64,000 nucleotides of DNA from JAFGBN01 sp964394145 (lineage in GTDB: Bacteria; Chloroflexota; Dehalococcoidia; GIF9; AB-539-J10): NCBI GenBank assembly GCA_964394145.1, contig CAYMVL010000025.1, forward strand, positions 1 to 64,000, read 5' to 3'. The position numbers were made by a program, and so were the translations under genes. Below the pieces are notes generated by a model, which worked only from the letters and a program-made list of their open reading frames with translations, ran no database searches and was not told the origin of the DNA. Shown here in pieces: positions 10,330 through 19,928 of this stretch. Position 1 is the first letter of the stretch. The number at the start of each line of letters is the position of its first letter.

Positions 10330-10890
10330 TTACTCCTCCTTCTCGCATTTCATTCTTGTTTTTCTTTCTTCCTTGCCTTTACCAACCACTACCTGACTGG
10401 GGCGTATCACTCTGCCCTCCAACTTATAGCCCTTTCGGACTTCCTCAATGACTATCCCATCCTCCCCTTCTTGAGTCATTACCGCTTCATGCAGGTTAGG
10501 GTCGAATGGCTCACCTTCGGCCTTAATTTCAAGCAACCCTTCTGCCTCCAAGATTGACTTGAGCTTATTATAGATGAGCCTGACCCCGTCAATCCAACTG
10601 GCGCTCTTCAGATGAGATGGCAATGCAGCAAAAGCTCTCTCCATATCATCTACGACGGGCAGCAGTCTTTCGATAAGCATGCTATTGCCCAACTTGATCA
10701 CTTCCTCCCTTTCATGCCCGGCGCGCTTCTTGAAGTTAATGAAATCAGCCTGGCTTCTTTGCCAGTTAGCTAAGTACTCCTCAGCTTTTTTCTTCTCTTC
10801 AGTAAGGGATCGCCTCAAATCATCAATATCTTCTAAGCTAACTTCTTCATTGATTGTCTCATTCCTCGATAGTTCTTCTTCCTCAGCCAA
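10330..10890 (-). CDS. grpE: Nucleotide exchange factor GrpE
   Basis: GrpE releases ADP from DnaK. The 186-residue protein has the long N-terminal coiled coil ([36 protein letters not shown]) and the C-terminal beta domain with the family pattern FDPNLHEAV and VVGKGKE. It starts ten bases after hrcA and ends two bases before dnaK, as the middle gene of the hrcA-grpE-dnaK operon, so it should be under HrcA/CIRCE control. Confidence 0.95.
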   Translation of the reverse strand: MAEEEELSRNETINEEVSLEDIDDLRRSLTEEKKKAEEYLANWQRSQADFINFKKRAGHEREEVIKLGNSMLIERLLPVVDDMERAFAALPSHLKSASWIDGVRLIYNKLKSILEAEGLLEIKAEGEPFDPNLHEAVMTQEGEDGIVIEEVRKGYKLEGRVIRPSQVVVGKGKEERKTRMKCEKEE

Positions 10891-10899
10891 CTTTGCCCC

Positions 10900-11916
10900 C
10901 TAGGTGTATTCATATATTGACTGGCTCAGTAACACTGAAAGGCAGTTAAGTGAAGACATAGCTCTGGCATAATCCATACGCTTCGGCCCGATTACCCCAA
11001 CGATGCCACTAGTCTTATCAGGCACCCCGTACTGGCTAATTATTAAACTTAAATCCTGTAAAGCCGGCTCCGGGTTCTCTTCCCCAATGATCACTTTTAC
11101 CTCTCCCTTGCCCAGTCTATGGCAAAATATGTCCCTAAGCCAGTTCTCCTCCTCCAATACCTCTAGTATCTTTAATATTCTGGGGCTATTAACGAATTCA
11201 GGCTGACTTAGCATAAGACGCAACCCCTCAAGATAAATCTTGCCGTATTCTAATTCCTCTTCAGTAGCTATTATTTTCGCTATATGTCTAGATACTTGCT
11301 GTTCCTCAGGCGAAAGTTCTAGTTTGCTAGCTAATATTTCACTGCCAGTCATACCATCATAAATAGAGCTAAGTTTGTTAGCCAACTTTGTTAAATCATC
11401 TTGACTGAGCTTCCTATCGAAAGATAAAACCTGCCGCCTAACTCTAGTTTCATACAGAACTAAGACCAACAGGGCCATGAAATCTTGCAAAGCTACCAAG
11501 TCGATATATTTCAGGCGGCAGTGAGCCGCTTTGGGTGATGTTATCACGGCCACATTATGAACGAATCGTGCCAACCATGTTGCTGCTAGCTTCAGCCACA
11601 GTTCCGTCTCCTCTTTCGTTTCACGGTACAATTGATAAACCAGATACCTTTCAACCGGTGGAAGTCCGACATCTTCGCTCATAGAGGCCACATAATAGCG
11701 GTAAGCTTTATCAGTCGGCACACTGCCAGCCGAAGCATGCGGGCGCATAATATATCCCTCCTGCTCCAAATACACCATATCGTTACGGATTGTGGCCGGA
11801 CTCACAGTTAGCCCGTATCTATCAGCAATAGTCTTTGAGGCCACAGGCACCGCTTCAGCGATGTAACTTCTGATTATCAGTCTGAGGATAACCTCTCTTC
11901 TACCTTCTAAAGCCAT
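10900..11916 (-). CDS. hrcA: Heat-inducible transcription repressor HrcA
   Basis: HrcA binds CIRCE and represses the chaperone operon; it is kept active by GroEL. The 338-residue product has the N-terminal winged helix (ILRLIIRSYIAEAVPVASKT, then LTVSPATIRNDMVYLEQEGY, with the typical PHASAGSVPTDKAYRYYV) and the GAF-like C-terminal half (VIIGEENP, GVIGPKRMDYARAMS). The ATG at 11916 matches the family N-terminus. It leads the operon with grpE and dnaK, and a CIRCE copy touches its start codon, which indicates autoregulation. Confidence 0.96.
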   Translation of the reverse strand: MALEGRREVILRLIIRSYIAEAVPVASKTIADRYGLTVSPATIRNDMVYLEQEGYIMRPHASAGSVPTDKAYRYYVASMSEDVGLPPVERYLVYQLYRETKEETELWLKLAATWLARFVHNVAVITSPKAAHCRLKYIDLVALQDFMALLVLVLYETRVRRQVLSFDRKLSQDDLTKLANKLSSIYDGMTGSEILASKLELSPEEQQVSRHIAKIIATEEELEYGKIYLEGLRLMLSQPEFVNSPRILKILEVLEEENWLRDIFCHRLGKGEVKVIIGEENPEPALQDLSLIISQYGVPDKTSGIVGVIGPKRMDYARAMSSLNCLSVLLSQSIYEYT

Positions 11917-11943
11917 TTAGCACTCTCACTCGTTGATTGCTAA
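11917..11943 (-). promoter_or_regulatory. CIRCE operator of the hrcA-grpE-dnaK operon
   Basis: TTAGCACTC, nine bases, then GATTGCTAA: the consensus CIRCE inverted repeat with a single mismatch (GAGTGCTAA expected). It directly abuts the hrcA ATG at 11916 and begins at the predicted transcription start, so it makes up the whole 5' leader. Confidence 0.9.
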
Positions 11944-11949
11944 TGTACA

Positions 11950-11978
11950 AATTTAGCATTTTAAATCAAGCGTGTCAA
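11950..11978 (-). promoter_or_regulatory. Sigma-A-type promoter of hrcA
   Basis: On the minus strand TTGACA (11973-11978) is followed after 17 bases by TAAATT (11950-11955). The predicted start of transcription is near 11943, the outer edge of the CIRCE repeat. Nothing else is evident between here and degV: two overlapping opposed frames at 11972-12220 look non-coding. Confidence 0.75.
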
Positions 11979-12311
11979 CGGAGTGCGCCCGTTTGGCTAT
12001 ATATGAGTATCTCCTGCCTTCTGGTCATAGCAATGAAATCGTGGTTACAATAGCTGGCATTGGACAGCATAGCCACAGGGTAGCGACTTTTCATAAGGCA
12101 GGCCCTAATGTTATCATAGTGAGCCCAAACACTGGACATTATGAAGAGAAAGCAAAGCGATCCAAGAAAGAAAGGCAGACAGAGGTTAGGCTGCATCGCT
12201 GCTTTGTGCCCCTTAGATGACGAGAAAGGAAGTGATGGAACCTAAGAAATTGAACGCGTATAGACCACTGTCAATTTCGGCCATAATCTCATACGCTGCC
12301 ACGTAATTGTA

Positions 12312-13163
12312 ATGGTCAAAGTAGTCACCGATAGTAGTTGTGACATACCTCCTCAACTAGCTCACGAGCTGTCTATAAATATACTGCCACTCTATATCCA
12401 TTTTGGGGGTAAGACTTATAGGGATGGCATTGATATTAATGCTGATATGTTCTACAAAGAGCTGGCTCATAGCCAAGAAGCTCCCAAGACCTCTGTACCT
12501 CCTCCAGGCGATTTCATCAAAGTCTATAAGGACCTAGCTCTTGAAACTGACCAAATCATTTCCGTTCATCTCTCTTCAGGGTATAGCGGCACGTATAATA
12601 CAGCAAGATTAGCTAAGAGCTACGTAGAGAATAATTGCCGCGTAGAAGTAATAGACTCGAACTCAGTTTCCGTAGGGCTGAGCCTTGTTGTTATAGCCGC
12701 TGCTAGAGCAGCCCGGGAGGGCAAGAATCTGAACCAGATTATTGAACTTGTGCAGAGAATGATTCCAAGGATTCGCATGTTCGGCAAGATTGATGACTTC
12801 CCCTATCTTTTCAGGGGGAAGCGCTTTCGCTTATCGGAGAAGTTGATTATTCTAGGCAAAATAAGCACCGTACTGCATATCAATTTGCTAGCTGAGGTCT
12901 ATGACGGCGGCAAAATACGCTCTCCATCCTTTGTAATCGGTAGTAGAATGGCCTTGAACCGCTTGAAACGTTGGGCCAGTGAATTTCAGGGTTTGAAAGA
13001 GATGGCCATTGCCTACTCTACCCCGTCCAAGGAGGTAGAGATGCTTGTCGAGCGTCTGGAACCACTATTTCCCAGAGAACGTATGCTTATTAGCAGGCTT
13101 GGCTGCGTCGGATCCACATATACTGGAAATGGAACTTTGATTATGGCTCTGTTGCCACATTAG
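12312..13163 (+). CDS. DegV family fatty-acid-binding protein
   Basis: DegV (FakB-like) proteins bind a single fatty acid and, with FakA, present it for phosphorylation. The product is 283 residues, the family length, opening with MVKVVTDSSCDIPPQLA (the DSS..D motif) and carrying KTSVPPPGDFIKVY, the SSGYSGTYNTA loop that binds the carboxylate, and the conserved C-terminal GCVGSTYTGNGTL. No ribosome site is visible before the ATG. No fakA is in the window. A single gene between convergent and divergent neighbours. Confidence 0.9.
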   Translation: MVKVVTDSSCDIPPQLAHELSINILPLYIHFGGKTYRDGIDINADMFYKELAHSQEAPKTSVPPPGDFIKVYKDLALETDQIISVHLSSGYSGTYNTARLAKSYVENNCRVEVIDSNSVSVGLSLVVIAAARAAREGKNLNQIIELVQRMIPRIRMFGKIDDFPYLFRGKRFRLSEKLIILGKISTVLHINLLAEVYDGGKIRSPSFVIGSRMALNRLKRWASEFQGLKEMAIAYSTPSKEVEMLVERLEPLFPRERMLISRLGCVGSTYTGNGTLIMALLPH

Positions 13164-13242
13164 GAACTTAGCCACATTGCCCTCATAAGCAACGTAAGGA
13201 CAGATTGGGCAGGAGACAATAATATAGCAAAGCCCCGCCTTT

Positions 13243-14223
13243 CTACATATGAAATTCCACTATATCACCATCACACAGTACATGTCCCCTACTAACCCTC
13301 TGCCCATCGTATTTCCCCGAACCCCAAATGATGGCATACTTCAAATTGCTGCGGAAATCCCTATGGATCGATTCAGCTGCTTCCTCTACTGTACTACCTT
13401 TCTCCAGTATCATGGGGTCGCTTAAGTCAGCCTTGCTACCGGGAGTCTTCGTATAAATCCGGACGATATTCAGGGATTCATAAATTGTCCTCTTAAGTTC
13501 CTCCAAGCCAGTCCCCTCTCTGGCAGAAATAGAAACAAGGGGAAATCTTCCCCCGTATTGCAAACGTAAGGCCCTCCAATTGGAGTCTGAATCCTCCAGA
13601 TCATTCTTGTTCCCCACAATCAAGATCCCTATGGGATAACTCCCCGGAGTTACACAAGCACCACCGTCCAGTATAGGCTCTACCCTTGCTTCTCCTAGCT
13701 CCCGAAGAGTCGCCTCCACCTGGCTTATTGGCTCCAAGGATAAGTCTATTACCACTGCAATGAGGTCGGCATTTCGGAGGGCATTAGCCAGCAAAATTCT
13801 CACTTCCCGACGCCCTATGGGTGGCGTATCCACTAATTGCAGCTGAATGTTCTCAAACTTCGCCATTCCCAGGGAAGGCGTTCGAGTGGTGAAAGGATAC
13901 TCAGCTATGTCTGGAATAGCATCGGTCATCGCTGCCAGTATTTCTGATTTACCTGCATTCGTTGGCCCTACTAGCATCACCTGTCCGGCACCCTCTTTTC
14001 TGATATAGAAGCCCGCCCTCTTAGCTGTGGCATACTTTCTCTCAGCTTCCTGAGAGAACTTAGCGATCTTACCTCTTAGCTCAGCACGGAGTTTATCGGT
14101 GCCTTTGTGTTTCGGCATGATAGCAAGCATAATCTGCAGCGCCTCAATCTTGTCCTCAGGCTCTCTGGCTAGCCTGTATCTCTTTTCAGCTTCGAAATAC
14201 TGCGGCGGCAAGTTTGCTGGCAT
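13243..14223 (-). CDS. Obg/DRG-like GTPase with C-terminal TGS domain
   Basis: The 326-residue protein has a basic helical N-terminus, a GTPase domain with G1 GPTNAGKS, a switch-II DTPP in place of DTPG, G4 NKNDLED and G5 SAREG, and a C-terminal TGS domain (about 250-326) ending in GDIVEFHM. This resembles the DRG branch of translation-factor GTPases rather than canonical Obg, because it lacks the Gly-rich Obg fold. Such proteins bind ribosomes; the exact role is unknown. Transcribed alone toward degV. Confidence 0.8.
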   Translation of the reverse strand: MPANLPPQYFEAEKRYRLAREPEDKIEALQIMLAIMPKHKGTDKLRAELRGKIAKFSQEAERKYATAKRAGFYIRKEGAGQVMLVGPTNAGKSEILAAMTDAIPDIAEYPFTTRTPSLGMAKFENIQLQLVDTPPIGRREVRILLANALRNADLIAVVIDLSLEPISQVEATLRELGEARVEPILDGGACVTPGSYPIGILIVGNKNDLEDSDSNWRALRLQYGGRFPLVSISAREGTGLEELKRTIYESLNIVRIYTKTPGSKADLSDPMILEKGSTVEEAAESIHRDFRSNLKYAIIWGSGKYDGQRVSRGHVLCDGDIVEFHM

Positions 14224-14904
14224 ATTTTTATTCTAGCACTCAACCCCGTGCAGCGACCAAAGACTGCCATAATTGTCTCGCTGGGCAACCGGTATAGATG
14301 CTTAACTGGAAGCCAGAGTCATGGGGGAGCAAGAGCCTGCTTCAGGGAAGTGTCACAATAATAGCTCTTTACTTTCCTATCTACTACAGGCTGTGATCCC
14401 AACCCTTAAACGAGTCTTTTGAGCCTCATACCATGGATAACTGACCGGCTTGGCTTGAAACTGGCCTTCGACCTATCTTAGGAGGCGTTTATCGCATTTA
14501 AGCAGGGCATTAGTGGCCGGATATACGTGTTATGCCAGACAGTCCTAAAACATTTCTTGTTGCGCGGTGAAAAGCTCATGCCAATGCAGCCGGTTGACAA
14601 TACGAGCCGCCACCGCTCTAGTGGGGCAGCATGGAGTCAGAATAAGCATGGGCTGGGAAAAGAAGCTATCATGACAACCTGTTCATGGAGCCTCTATGGC
14701 ATAGCAGTGAAGCATGAAGTGCTGTACCCGACGGCTTATCAAGACAGTAGTGATTAAAGGATCAGGTCATGCAACTAGTTCCATTTCTAAAATATTCGGC
14801 ATTTCGCAGCCTTGCAGGACTCACTGAGAGATCGCGAAACCGAGCCTGACACGGCACCTATTCTGTCCTAAACAGGGAAGCACATCACTCAGTCATGAAG
14901 TCAT
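14224..14904. other. Long intergenic region, no supported gene
   Basis: About 680 bases between the divergent-to-tail ends of hypE and the GTPase gene. A 76-codon forward frame at 14527-14757 has no ribosome site and no recognisable protein character. I found no tRNA T-loop, no strong hairpin with a T-run and no riboswitch I can name. A structured RNA cannot be excluded. Confidence 0.5.
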
Positions 14905-15948
14905 CTAGCATATCCGTGGTAGTAGCTCGCCGGAGAGCATGTCTACAATTCGGGCTGGTCCTAGCTTTGTTTTCATTATCACTCTCTCAGGATGCTCGGT
15001 CGTCACCTCGCCAATAATGGCTGCGTCTCTACCATAGCTATTTTGCTTCATCTGAGCCAGAATTTTGTCAGCGTCCTCAGGTTCAACTATGGCTACCAAT
15101 TTCCCTTCGTTAGCAACGTAAACAGGGTCCAGGCCCAGAAGTTCACACGCACCTATTACACTATCCTTCACTGGTATCTTATCTTCCTCTATTACAATAC
15201 CTATGTGAGACTGTCGGGCGAATTCGTTAAGCGTTGTACCCAAACCGCCTCTGGTAGGGTCCCGAAGGCAGTGAATTCGTGTTGAGGCAAGCAACATTTG
15301 AGCCACCAGTTTATTCAAGGGTGCACAATCACTTTGTACAGGCACGGAGAACCTCAAGCCCTCACGTTGACTCATTATAGCTATGCCATGGTCACCGATA
15401 GAGCCACTAAGGATAACCTTGTCCCTTGCTCTGGCATTAGCCCCTGAGATATCAACGCCCGGAGGCATTATCCCTATTCCCGATGTGTTAATGAATAGCC
15501 TATCAGCCTGACCCTGGTTTACCACCTTGGTATCCCCGGTGACTATTTGCACCTCAGCTTCCTTAGCGGCTCGCTTTATTGATTTGACGATTTGCTTCAG
15601 TTCATCCATAGGCAAGCCTTCCTCTAGTATCACAGAAAGGCTTAAATACAGAGGCGTAGCTCCGCTCATAGCTAAATCGTTAACCGTACCGCACACAGCC
15701 AGCCTGCCTATATCTCCGCCGGGAAAGAAGATCGGGTTGACTGTATAGCTATCGGTGGTGAAAGCCAGACGCCCGCTGGCTTCAAAGACGGCACAGTCGT
15801 CTAGCTTGTTTAACAGCGGGTTAGCCAGGAAGGGCAGGAATTTCTTTTCCACCAATTCGTGGCTTACCTTTCCCCCGCTGCCGTGAGCTAAGAGGATGAT
15901 TTCCTTCTTCGATAACTTACTCTGAGCAGAGGAATCAGAACTACCCAT
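14905..15948 (-). CDS. hypE: Hydrogenase maturation protein HypE
   Basis: HypE dehydrates the HypF-carbamoylated C-terminal cysteine to a thiocyanate, the cyanide donor for the [NiFe] active site. The PurM-like ATP-binding core shows LAHGSGGK, FTTDSYTVNPIFFPGGDIG and AMSGATPLYLS. The protein ends in PRIC, the required terminal Cys motif. Length 347 residues is normal. It is the last gene of hypA-B-F-C-D-E and lies 88 bases after hypD. Confidence 0.97.
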   Translation of the reverse strand: MGSSDSSAQSKLSKKEIILLAHGSGGKVSHELVEKKFLPFLANPLLNKLDDCAVFEASGRLAFTTDSYTVNPIFFPGGDIGRLAVCGTVNDLAMSGATPLYLSLSVILEEGLPMDELKQIVKSIKRAAKEAEVQIVTGDTKVVNQGQADRLFINTSGIGIMPPGVDISGANARARDKVILSGSIGDHGIAIMSQREGLRFSVPVQSDCAPLNKLVAQMLLASTRIHCLRDPTRGGLGTTLNEFARQSHIGIVIEEDKIPVKDSVIGACELLGLDPVYVANEGKLVAIVEPEDADKILAQMKQNSYGRDAAIIGEVTTEHPERVIMKTKLGPARIVDMLSGELLPRIC

Positions 15949-16036
15949 ACTGGCTCCTTCGTATATCTATGTTCAGACTTCCCTCATTAACAGCCGACTC
16001 TCTCTTTGCATCTGCTCCGAGCCCTCGACGTTCTTG

Positions 16037-17119
16037 CTAGCCGGAATACTGATAATAGGCGGCGCAAGCTCCTTCGCTGGAGACCATGCATGGGCCTATC
16101 GGCCTTTCCGGCGTACAGACTTTCTTGAAGAGCTTACACTCAAATGGCATGGCAGCGCCCCGGACTACGTCTCCACATAGACAGTCTCTTGGTTCCCTCG
16201 CCGGTCTTATGATCACTGGAAAAGCCTTGTCAGCATCGAACTGCTCATATTTTCGTTTTATCTTTAGGCCACTCTGTGACACCCGTCCGATGCCCCGCCA
16301 GTTGGCTTCGCCAACTTCAAAGACCTCCTCCATTAGTGCCAATGCCTTAGTATTCCCTTCTGGCTTCACGCCGCGAGGATAAGCTATCTCAACTCTAGGC
16401 CGTGCATCTTCGATTTGCTCTACCAGCTTATGGAGGCACAAAAGGATATCCAACGGTTCAAAGCCTGCGATAACACAGGCAACTCCGTAATTCTTCGGGA
16501 TAAATTCATAGGGATGGGAGCCTATGATAACGCTCACATGCCCGGGACAAATAATGCCATCCAACTTGACCTCACCTGAATCGAGCAGTGTCTTCATCAC
16601 TGGCGGAGTCAGTTTGTTGAGGGAGAGAACGTGGAAGTTCTCTACATGCTCTCGCTGCGCCTTGAGTATGGAAGCTGCTATGGTTGGCGCTGTTGTCTCA
16701 AAGCCGATTCCGACAAAGACGACTGGTTTCTCAGGATTGGCCTCAGCTATCTCTAGGGCATCGATGGTGGAATATACTATTCGTATGTCTGCTCCTTCAG
16801 CTTTCGCCTGCTGCAAACTGGAGTGACTGCCGGGAACTCTCATCATGTCACCAAAGGTAGTCGTGATAACCCCGGGTAGCTGAGCCATGGCAATAGCTTT
16901 GTCTAGATCAGAACTTGCCGTTACACATACGGGACAGCCTGGACCGGACATCATCTGAACCGTTTCAGGCACCAGTTGGCGAATTCCGTATCTCAGTATG
17001 GCATGAGTGTGCCCGCCACAGAATTCCATCAACCTGACTGTCTTGGTAGAACGGTGAGAAATTCTGTATGCTAATCCCCTAGCTAGGTCGCTATTCTGAT
17101 ACTCATCAATGAACTTCAC
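16037..17119 (-). CDS. hypD: Hydrogenase maturation protein HypD
   Basis: HypD is the iron-sulfur scaffold on which, with HypC, the Fe(CN)2CO unit is built. The 360-residue product shows the family signatures LMEFCGGHTHAI, MSGPGCPVCVT, FETTAP and GFEPLDIL, and Cys residues for the [4Fe-4S] cluster near the C-terminus (CLCGDV, KVCTPERPIGPCMVS, EGACAAYY). It overlaps the 3' end of hypC by 14 bases, so the two partners of the complex are translationally coupled. Confidence 0.97.
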   Translation of the reverse strand: MKFIDEYQNSDLARGLAYRISHRSTKTVRLMEFCGGHTHAILRYGIRQLVPETVQMMSGPGCPVCVTASSDLDKAIAMAQLPGVITTTFGDMMRVPGSHSSLQQAKAEGADIRIVYSTIDALEIAEANPEKPVVFVGIGFETTAPTIAASILKAQREHVENFHVLSLNKLTPPVMKTLLDSGEVKLDGIICPGHVSVIIGSHPYEFIPKNYGVACVIAGFEPLDILLCLHKLVEQIEDARPRVEIAYPRGVKPEGNTKALALMEEVFEVGEANWRGIGRVSQSGLKIKRKYEQFDADKAFPVIIRPAREPRDCLCGDVVRGAAMPFECKLFKKVCTPERPIGPCMVSSEGACAAYYQYSG

Positions 17120-17333
17120 TGAGGCTCGCTATGTGTCGCAGGAGCTTCAAGGTTTCCTCCGCTTCAGCCTCATTCACAACGCCGATAGCGTACCCGGTGT
17201 GGAGTAAAACATAGTCTCCTACTTTCACCTCCGGGGTCAGTGCTATGCTAGCCCGGCGCTTTGCCCCCCCGACTTCAATATCGGCTTCGTCGCCTTCTAT
17301 TGATACAACCCTTACTGGTATCGCTAAACACAT
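17106..17333 (-). CDS. hypC: Hydrogenase maturation chaperone HypC
   Basis: Small beta-barrel chaperone that carries the Fe(CN)2CO moiety to the large subunit. It starts MCLAIPVRV; Cys2, exposed once the Met is removed, is the essential ligand. The rest (VGDYVLLHTGYAIG) matches the HypC/HupF pattern at 75 residues. It is coupled to hypD. Only one hypC is present although two hydrogenase large subunits are encoded nearby, so it may serve both. Confidence 0.96.
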   Translation of the reverse strand: MCLAIPVRVVSIEGDEADIEVGGAKRRASIALTPEVKVGDYVLLHTGYAIGVVNEAEAEETLKLLRHIASLSEVH

Positions 17334-17393
17334 GACAATAATATTCTAGTACAAACGGAGTACGTGACGCAAGGAAGCGTCGCGAGGCCAGGA

Positions 17394-19694
17394 CTATTCA
17401 GCGAAGCTGGCAATAGCTGCCTGCCCCAGAGATATACCACCATCATTGGAAGGCGCCTGCCTGTGGGTATATACTTCAAAGCCGCTCTTCTCAAGCAAAT
17501 GGACCGTTTTCCTCAACAACAACCGGTTCTGGAATACACCCCCGCTTAAGACTACCTGTTGAATGCCGTTTTCAGTGGCTATTATTTGGCACATCTCTGT
17601 GGTCATTCTAGCTAGAGTGTTATGAAATTTCATTGATATGTCCATCCTGGATGTGCCATGCTCCAAGTCGTCAATTATTGCTGACAGTAAGTTGCCCAGC
17701 CTTAGTATTCTTATTCCCTCATCTTCAACTATATAGTAAGAGAAGGTTCCGCTGTTATCACCCCCGTACGCGACCATCTCCAGCTCTATAGCCGCTTGGC
17801 CTTCGTAATTTATCTCGCCTCTTATACCGATCAAGGCTGATACAGCATCGAATAGACGCCCCACGCTGGAAGTAAGAGGCGAGTTTATTCCCTTTTCTAT
17901 CTGGCGCCTGATTATTTCCACTTCTAGCTCGCCTACTCGCGGCATAAAGGCTAGGCCGCGATCCAAAGCGCTCTTACCCAATAAGCTGAGGATATAGCCA
18001 ATGGCCGTGCGGTAAGGCTTTCTAATGGCGGCATCACCTCCCGGCAGGGGTAGGTATTCCAAATGCCCCTTTCTGGCAAAAGTCCGATAGTCGGCTATCA
18101 AGAACTCACCTCCCCAGATATGTCCGTCAGTGCCCATACCAGTGCCATCGAAGGCCACTCCAATGACCTGTCTGCCATCGAGTCCATTGTCGGCCATACA
18201 GCTGGCAATATGAGCATGGTGATGCTGTACGGGAACGACTCTTAGCCCAGATTTAGCTACTAGCTCATGAGCATATCTGGTGGCGAGGTAATCAGGATGC
18301 AAATCATGAGCAATCCTATCAGGCTCGATGCGAAATAGCCTCTTGTATAAGTTTATAGTGCTGTCAAAATGCTCCAGGGTTTCTAAGTTCTCCATATCTC
18401 CAATATGTTGTGATAAGAATGCATAATTGTCTCTGGTTAGACAGAAGGAGTTCTTCTCCTGAGCGCCACAACCTAGCACCTGTTTCGCTTTGAAGGGGAG
18501 AATTATAGGATGTGGGGCATAACCGCGAGCGCGTCTTATAAGCTGAGTGGTTCCTCTTTCTACCATAGCAACGCTGTCATCATAGCGAGAATAGATATCC
18601 CTGTTGTGGACCAAGAAGTAATCGGCAATCCCGCAAAGCCTTCTAATTGCTTCGTCATTATCCTTGGCAATCGGCTCTTCACTGATATTTCCACTAGTCA
18701 TCACCAAGGGCAGTCCTGAATCTCGAAGCAGGACGTGGTGCAAGGGTGTGTAAGGCAGCATGACTCCCAAATAGTGCAAGTTGGGGGCTACTTCCCTGGA
18801 TACAAATGAGTCCTCCTTCCATCTCAGTAGCACGATAGGGCTTTGAGGCGAGCTTAGCAACTTACTCTCATCTGCCGACCAATCACAATGCTTCTTCAAC
18901 TGTTCTATATCGGTTAGCATGATGGCGAAGGGCTTCGATAAGCGTCTTTTTCTCTGCCGCAGGGTTGTGACCGCAGCCTGACTGGTAGCATCACAGGCCA
19001 GCAGGAATCCGCCTAAACCTTTAATGGCAACAATCGCTCCTTCCCTTAAGTGGCGGCTAGCACTGGCTACTGGGTCTGTGCAGCTTAAGGCATTCCCAAG
19101 TGCATCAAGCAATTCAACATGAGGCCCGCATATCGGGCAGGCGTTCGGTTGAGCGTGAAAGCGCCGGTCCAGTGGATTGCCATATTCGGCCTGGCACCGG
19201 GGGCACATATTGAAATAGCGCATGGTCGTTTTGGGCCGGTCATAGGGCATATCTTCAATTATAGTGAACCTCGGCCCACAGTTGGTGCAGTTGGTGAACG
19301 GGTAACGATAGCGGCGGTCGCTCGGGTCCAAGATTTCATTCAGGCAGGCCTGGCAAGTAGCGACGTCCGGGGAGATGAGCTGATATTTCCCCGCCTCAGC
19401 GATGCTACTGCGGATTTCAAAGCTATCATAACCGATTGAGGGATGATAGCTAATGGCTATGTCTTCAATATGGGCCAGAGGGGGTGCCTCCGCCTGCAAC
19501 TCCAGCCTGAATTGCTCAATGACTTCCTTTCTGCCTTCAACTTCAATCTTAACATCCCCAGAGGTGTTGCATACCCATCCCTTCAACTCATGCCTTGTGG
19601 CTAAGCTATAGACAAAAGGCCGGAAACCAACACCCTGGACTATGCCACGGACGCTGACGCGAGCCAATTGTACATTCTCAACCCTGGACATCAC
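17394..19694 (-). CDS. hypF: Carbamoyltransferase HypF
   Basis: HypF converts carbamoyl phosphate and ATP into a carbamoyl group for HypE. Domains in order: acylphosphatase (about 8-95, GIVQGVGFRPFVY), two paired C4 zinc fingers (CQACLNEI, NCTNCGPRF, MCPRCQAEY, ACPICGPH), a YrdC-like domain (about 205-380, KGLGGFLLACDAT) and a Kae1-like domain with the metal motif HHHAHIASCMAD and VAFDGTGMGTDG. The C-terminal GGVFQNRLL is conserved. The 766-residue length is full size. It starts about 235 bases after hypB and ends 60 bases before hypC. Confidence 0.97.
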   Translation of the reverse strand: MMSRVENVQLARVSVRGIVQGVGFRPFVYSLATRHELKGWVCNTSGDVKIEVEGRKEVIEQFRLELQAEAPPLAHIEDIAISYHPSIGYDSFEIRSSIAEAGKYQLISPDVATCQACLNEILDPSDRRYRYPFTNCTNCGPRFTIIEDMPYDRPKTTMRYFNMCPRCQAEYGNPLDRRFHAQPNACPICGPHVELLDALGNALSCTDPVASASRHLREGAIVAIKGLGGFLLACDATSQAAVTTLRQRKRRLSKPFAIMLTDIEQLKKHCDWSADESKLLSSPQSPIVLLRWKEDSFVSREVAPNLHYLGVMLPYTPLHHVLLRDSGLPLVMTSGNISEEPIAKDNDEAIRRLCGIADYFLVHNRDIYSRYDDSVAMVERGTTQLIRRARGYAPHPIILPFKAKQVLGCGAQEKNSFCLTRDNYAFLSQHIGDMENLETLEHFDSTINLYKRLFRIEPDRIAHDLHPDYLATRYAHELVAKSGLRVVPVQHHHAHIASCMADNGLDGRQVIGVAFDGTGMGTDGHIWGGEFLIADYRTFARKGHLEYLPLPGGDAAIRKPYRTAIGYILSLLGKSALDRGLAFMPRVGELEVEIIRRQIEKGINSPLTSSVGRLFDAVSALIGIRGEINYEGQAAIELEMVAYGGDNSGTFSYYIVEDEGIRILRLGNLLSAIIDDLEHGTSRMDISMKFHNTLARMTTEMCQIIATENGIQQVVLSGGVFQNRLLLRKTVHLLEKSGFEVYTHRQAPSNDGGISLGQAAIASFAE

Positions 19695-19928
19695 TGACCC
19701 TCACAATCGCAAGCAATACAAGCTGACAACTCCCCCGATATAGACTATAGTCGTGAAACAGAATGCATCGAGCAACTTCTATTACGCTATGCCCCTTCCG
19801 CCTTCTTCTCTTCCAAACGCCGCGTTATGACTGGCCCAACCAGCCTCAGACTGGCCCCGGCTGAACGACCACTCTCCAATGTTTCAGCCAAGCTTATGGA
19901 GGACTGGCGCGATGATTCTGCTTTGTTA

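Noticed and set aside
11972..12220. An 82-codon forward frame with plausible codons between hrcA and degV
   Set aside because: Its GTG start coincides with the -35 of the hrcA promoter, no ribosome site precedes it, an opposed frame covers the same bases, and the product has no recognisable pattern.
14527..14757. A 76-codon forward frame in the gap beside hypE
   Set aside because: No ribosome site, no neighbour in the same direction and no family resemblance.
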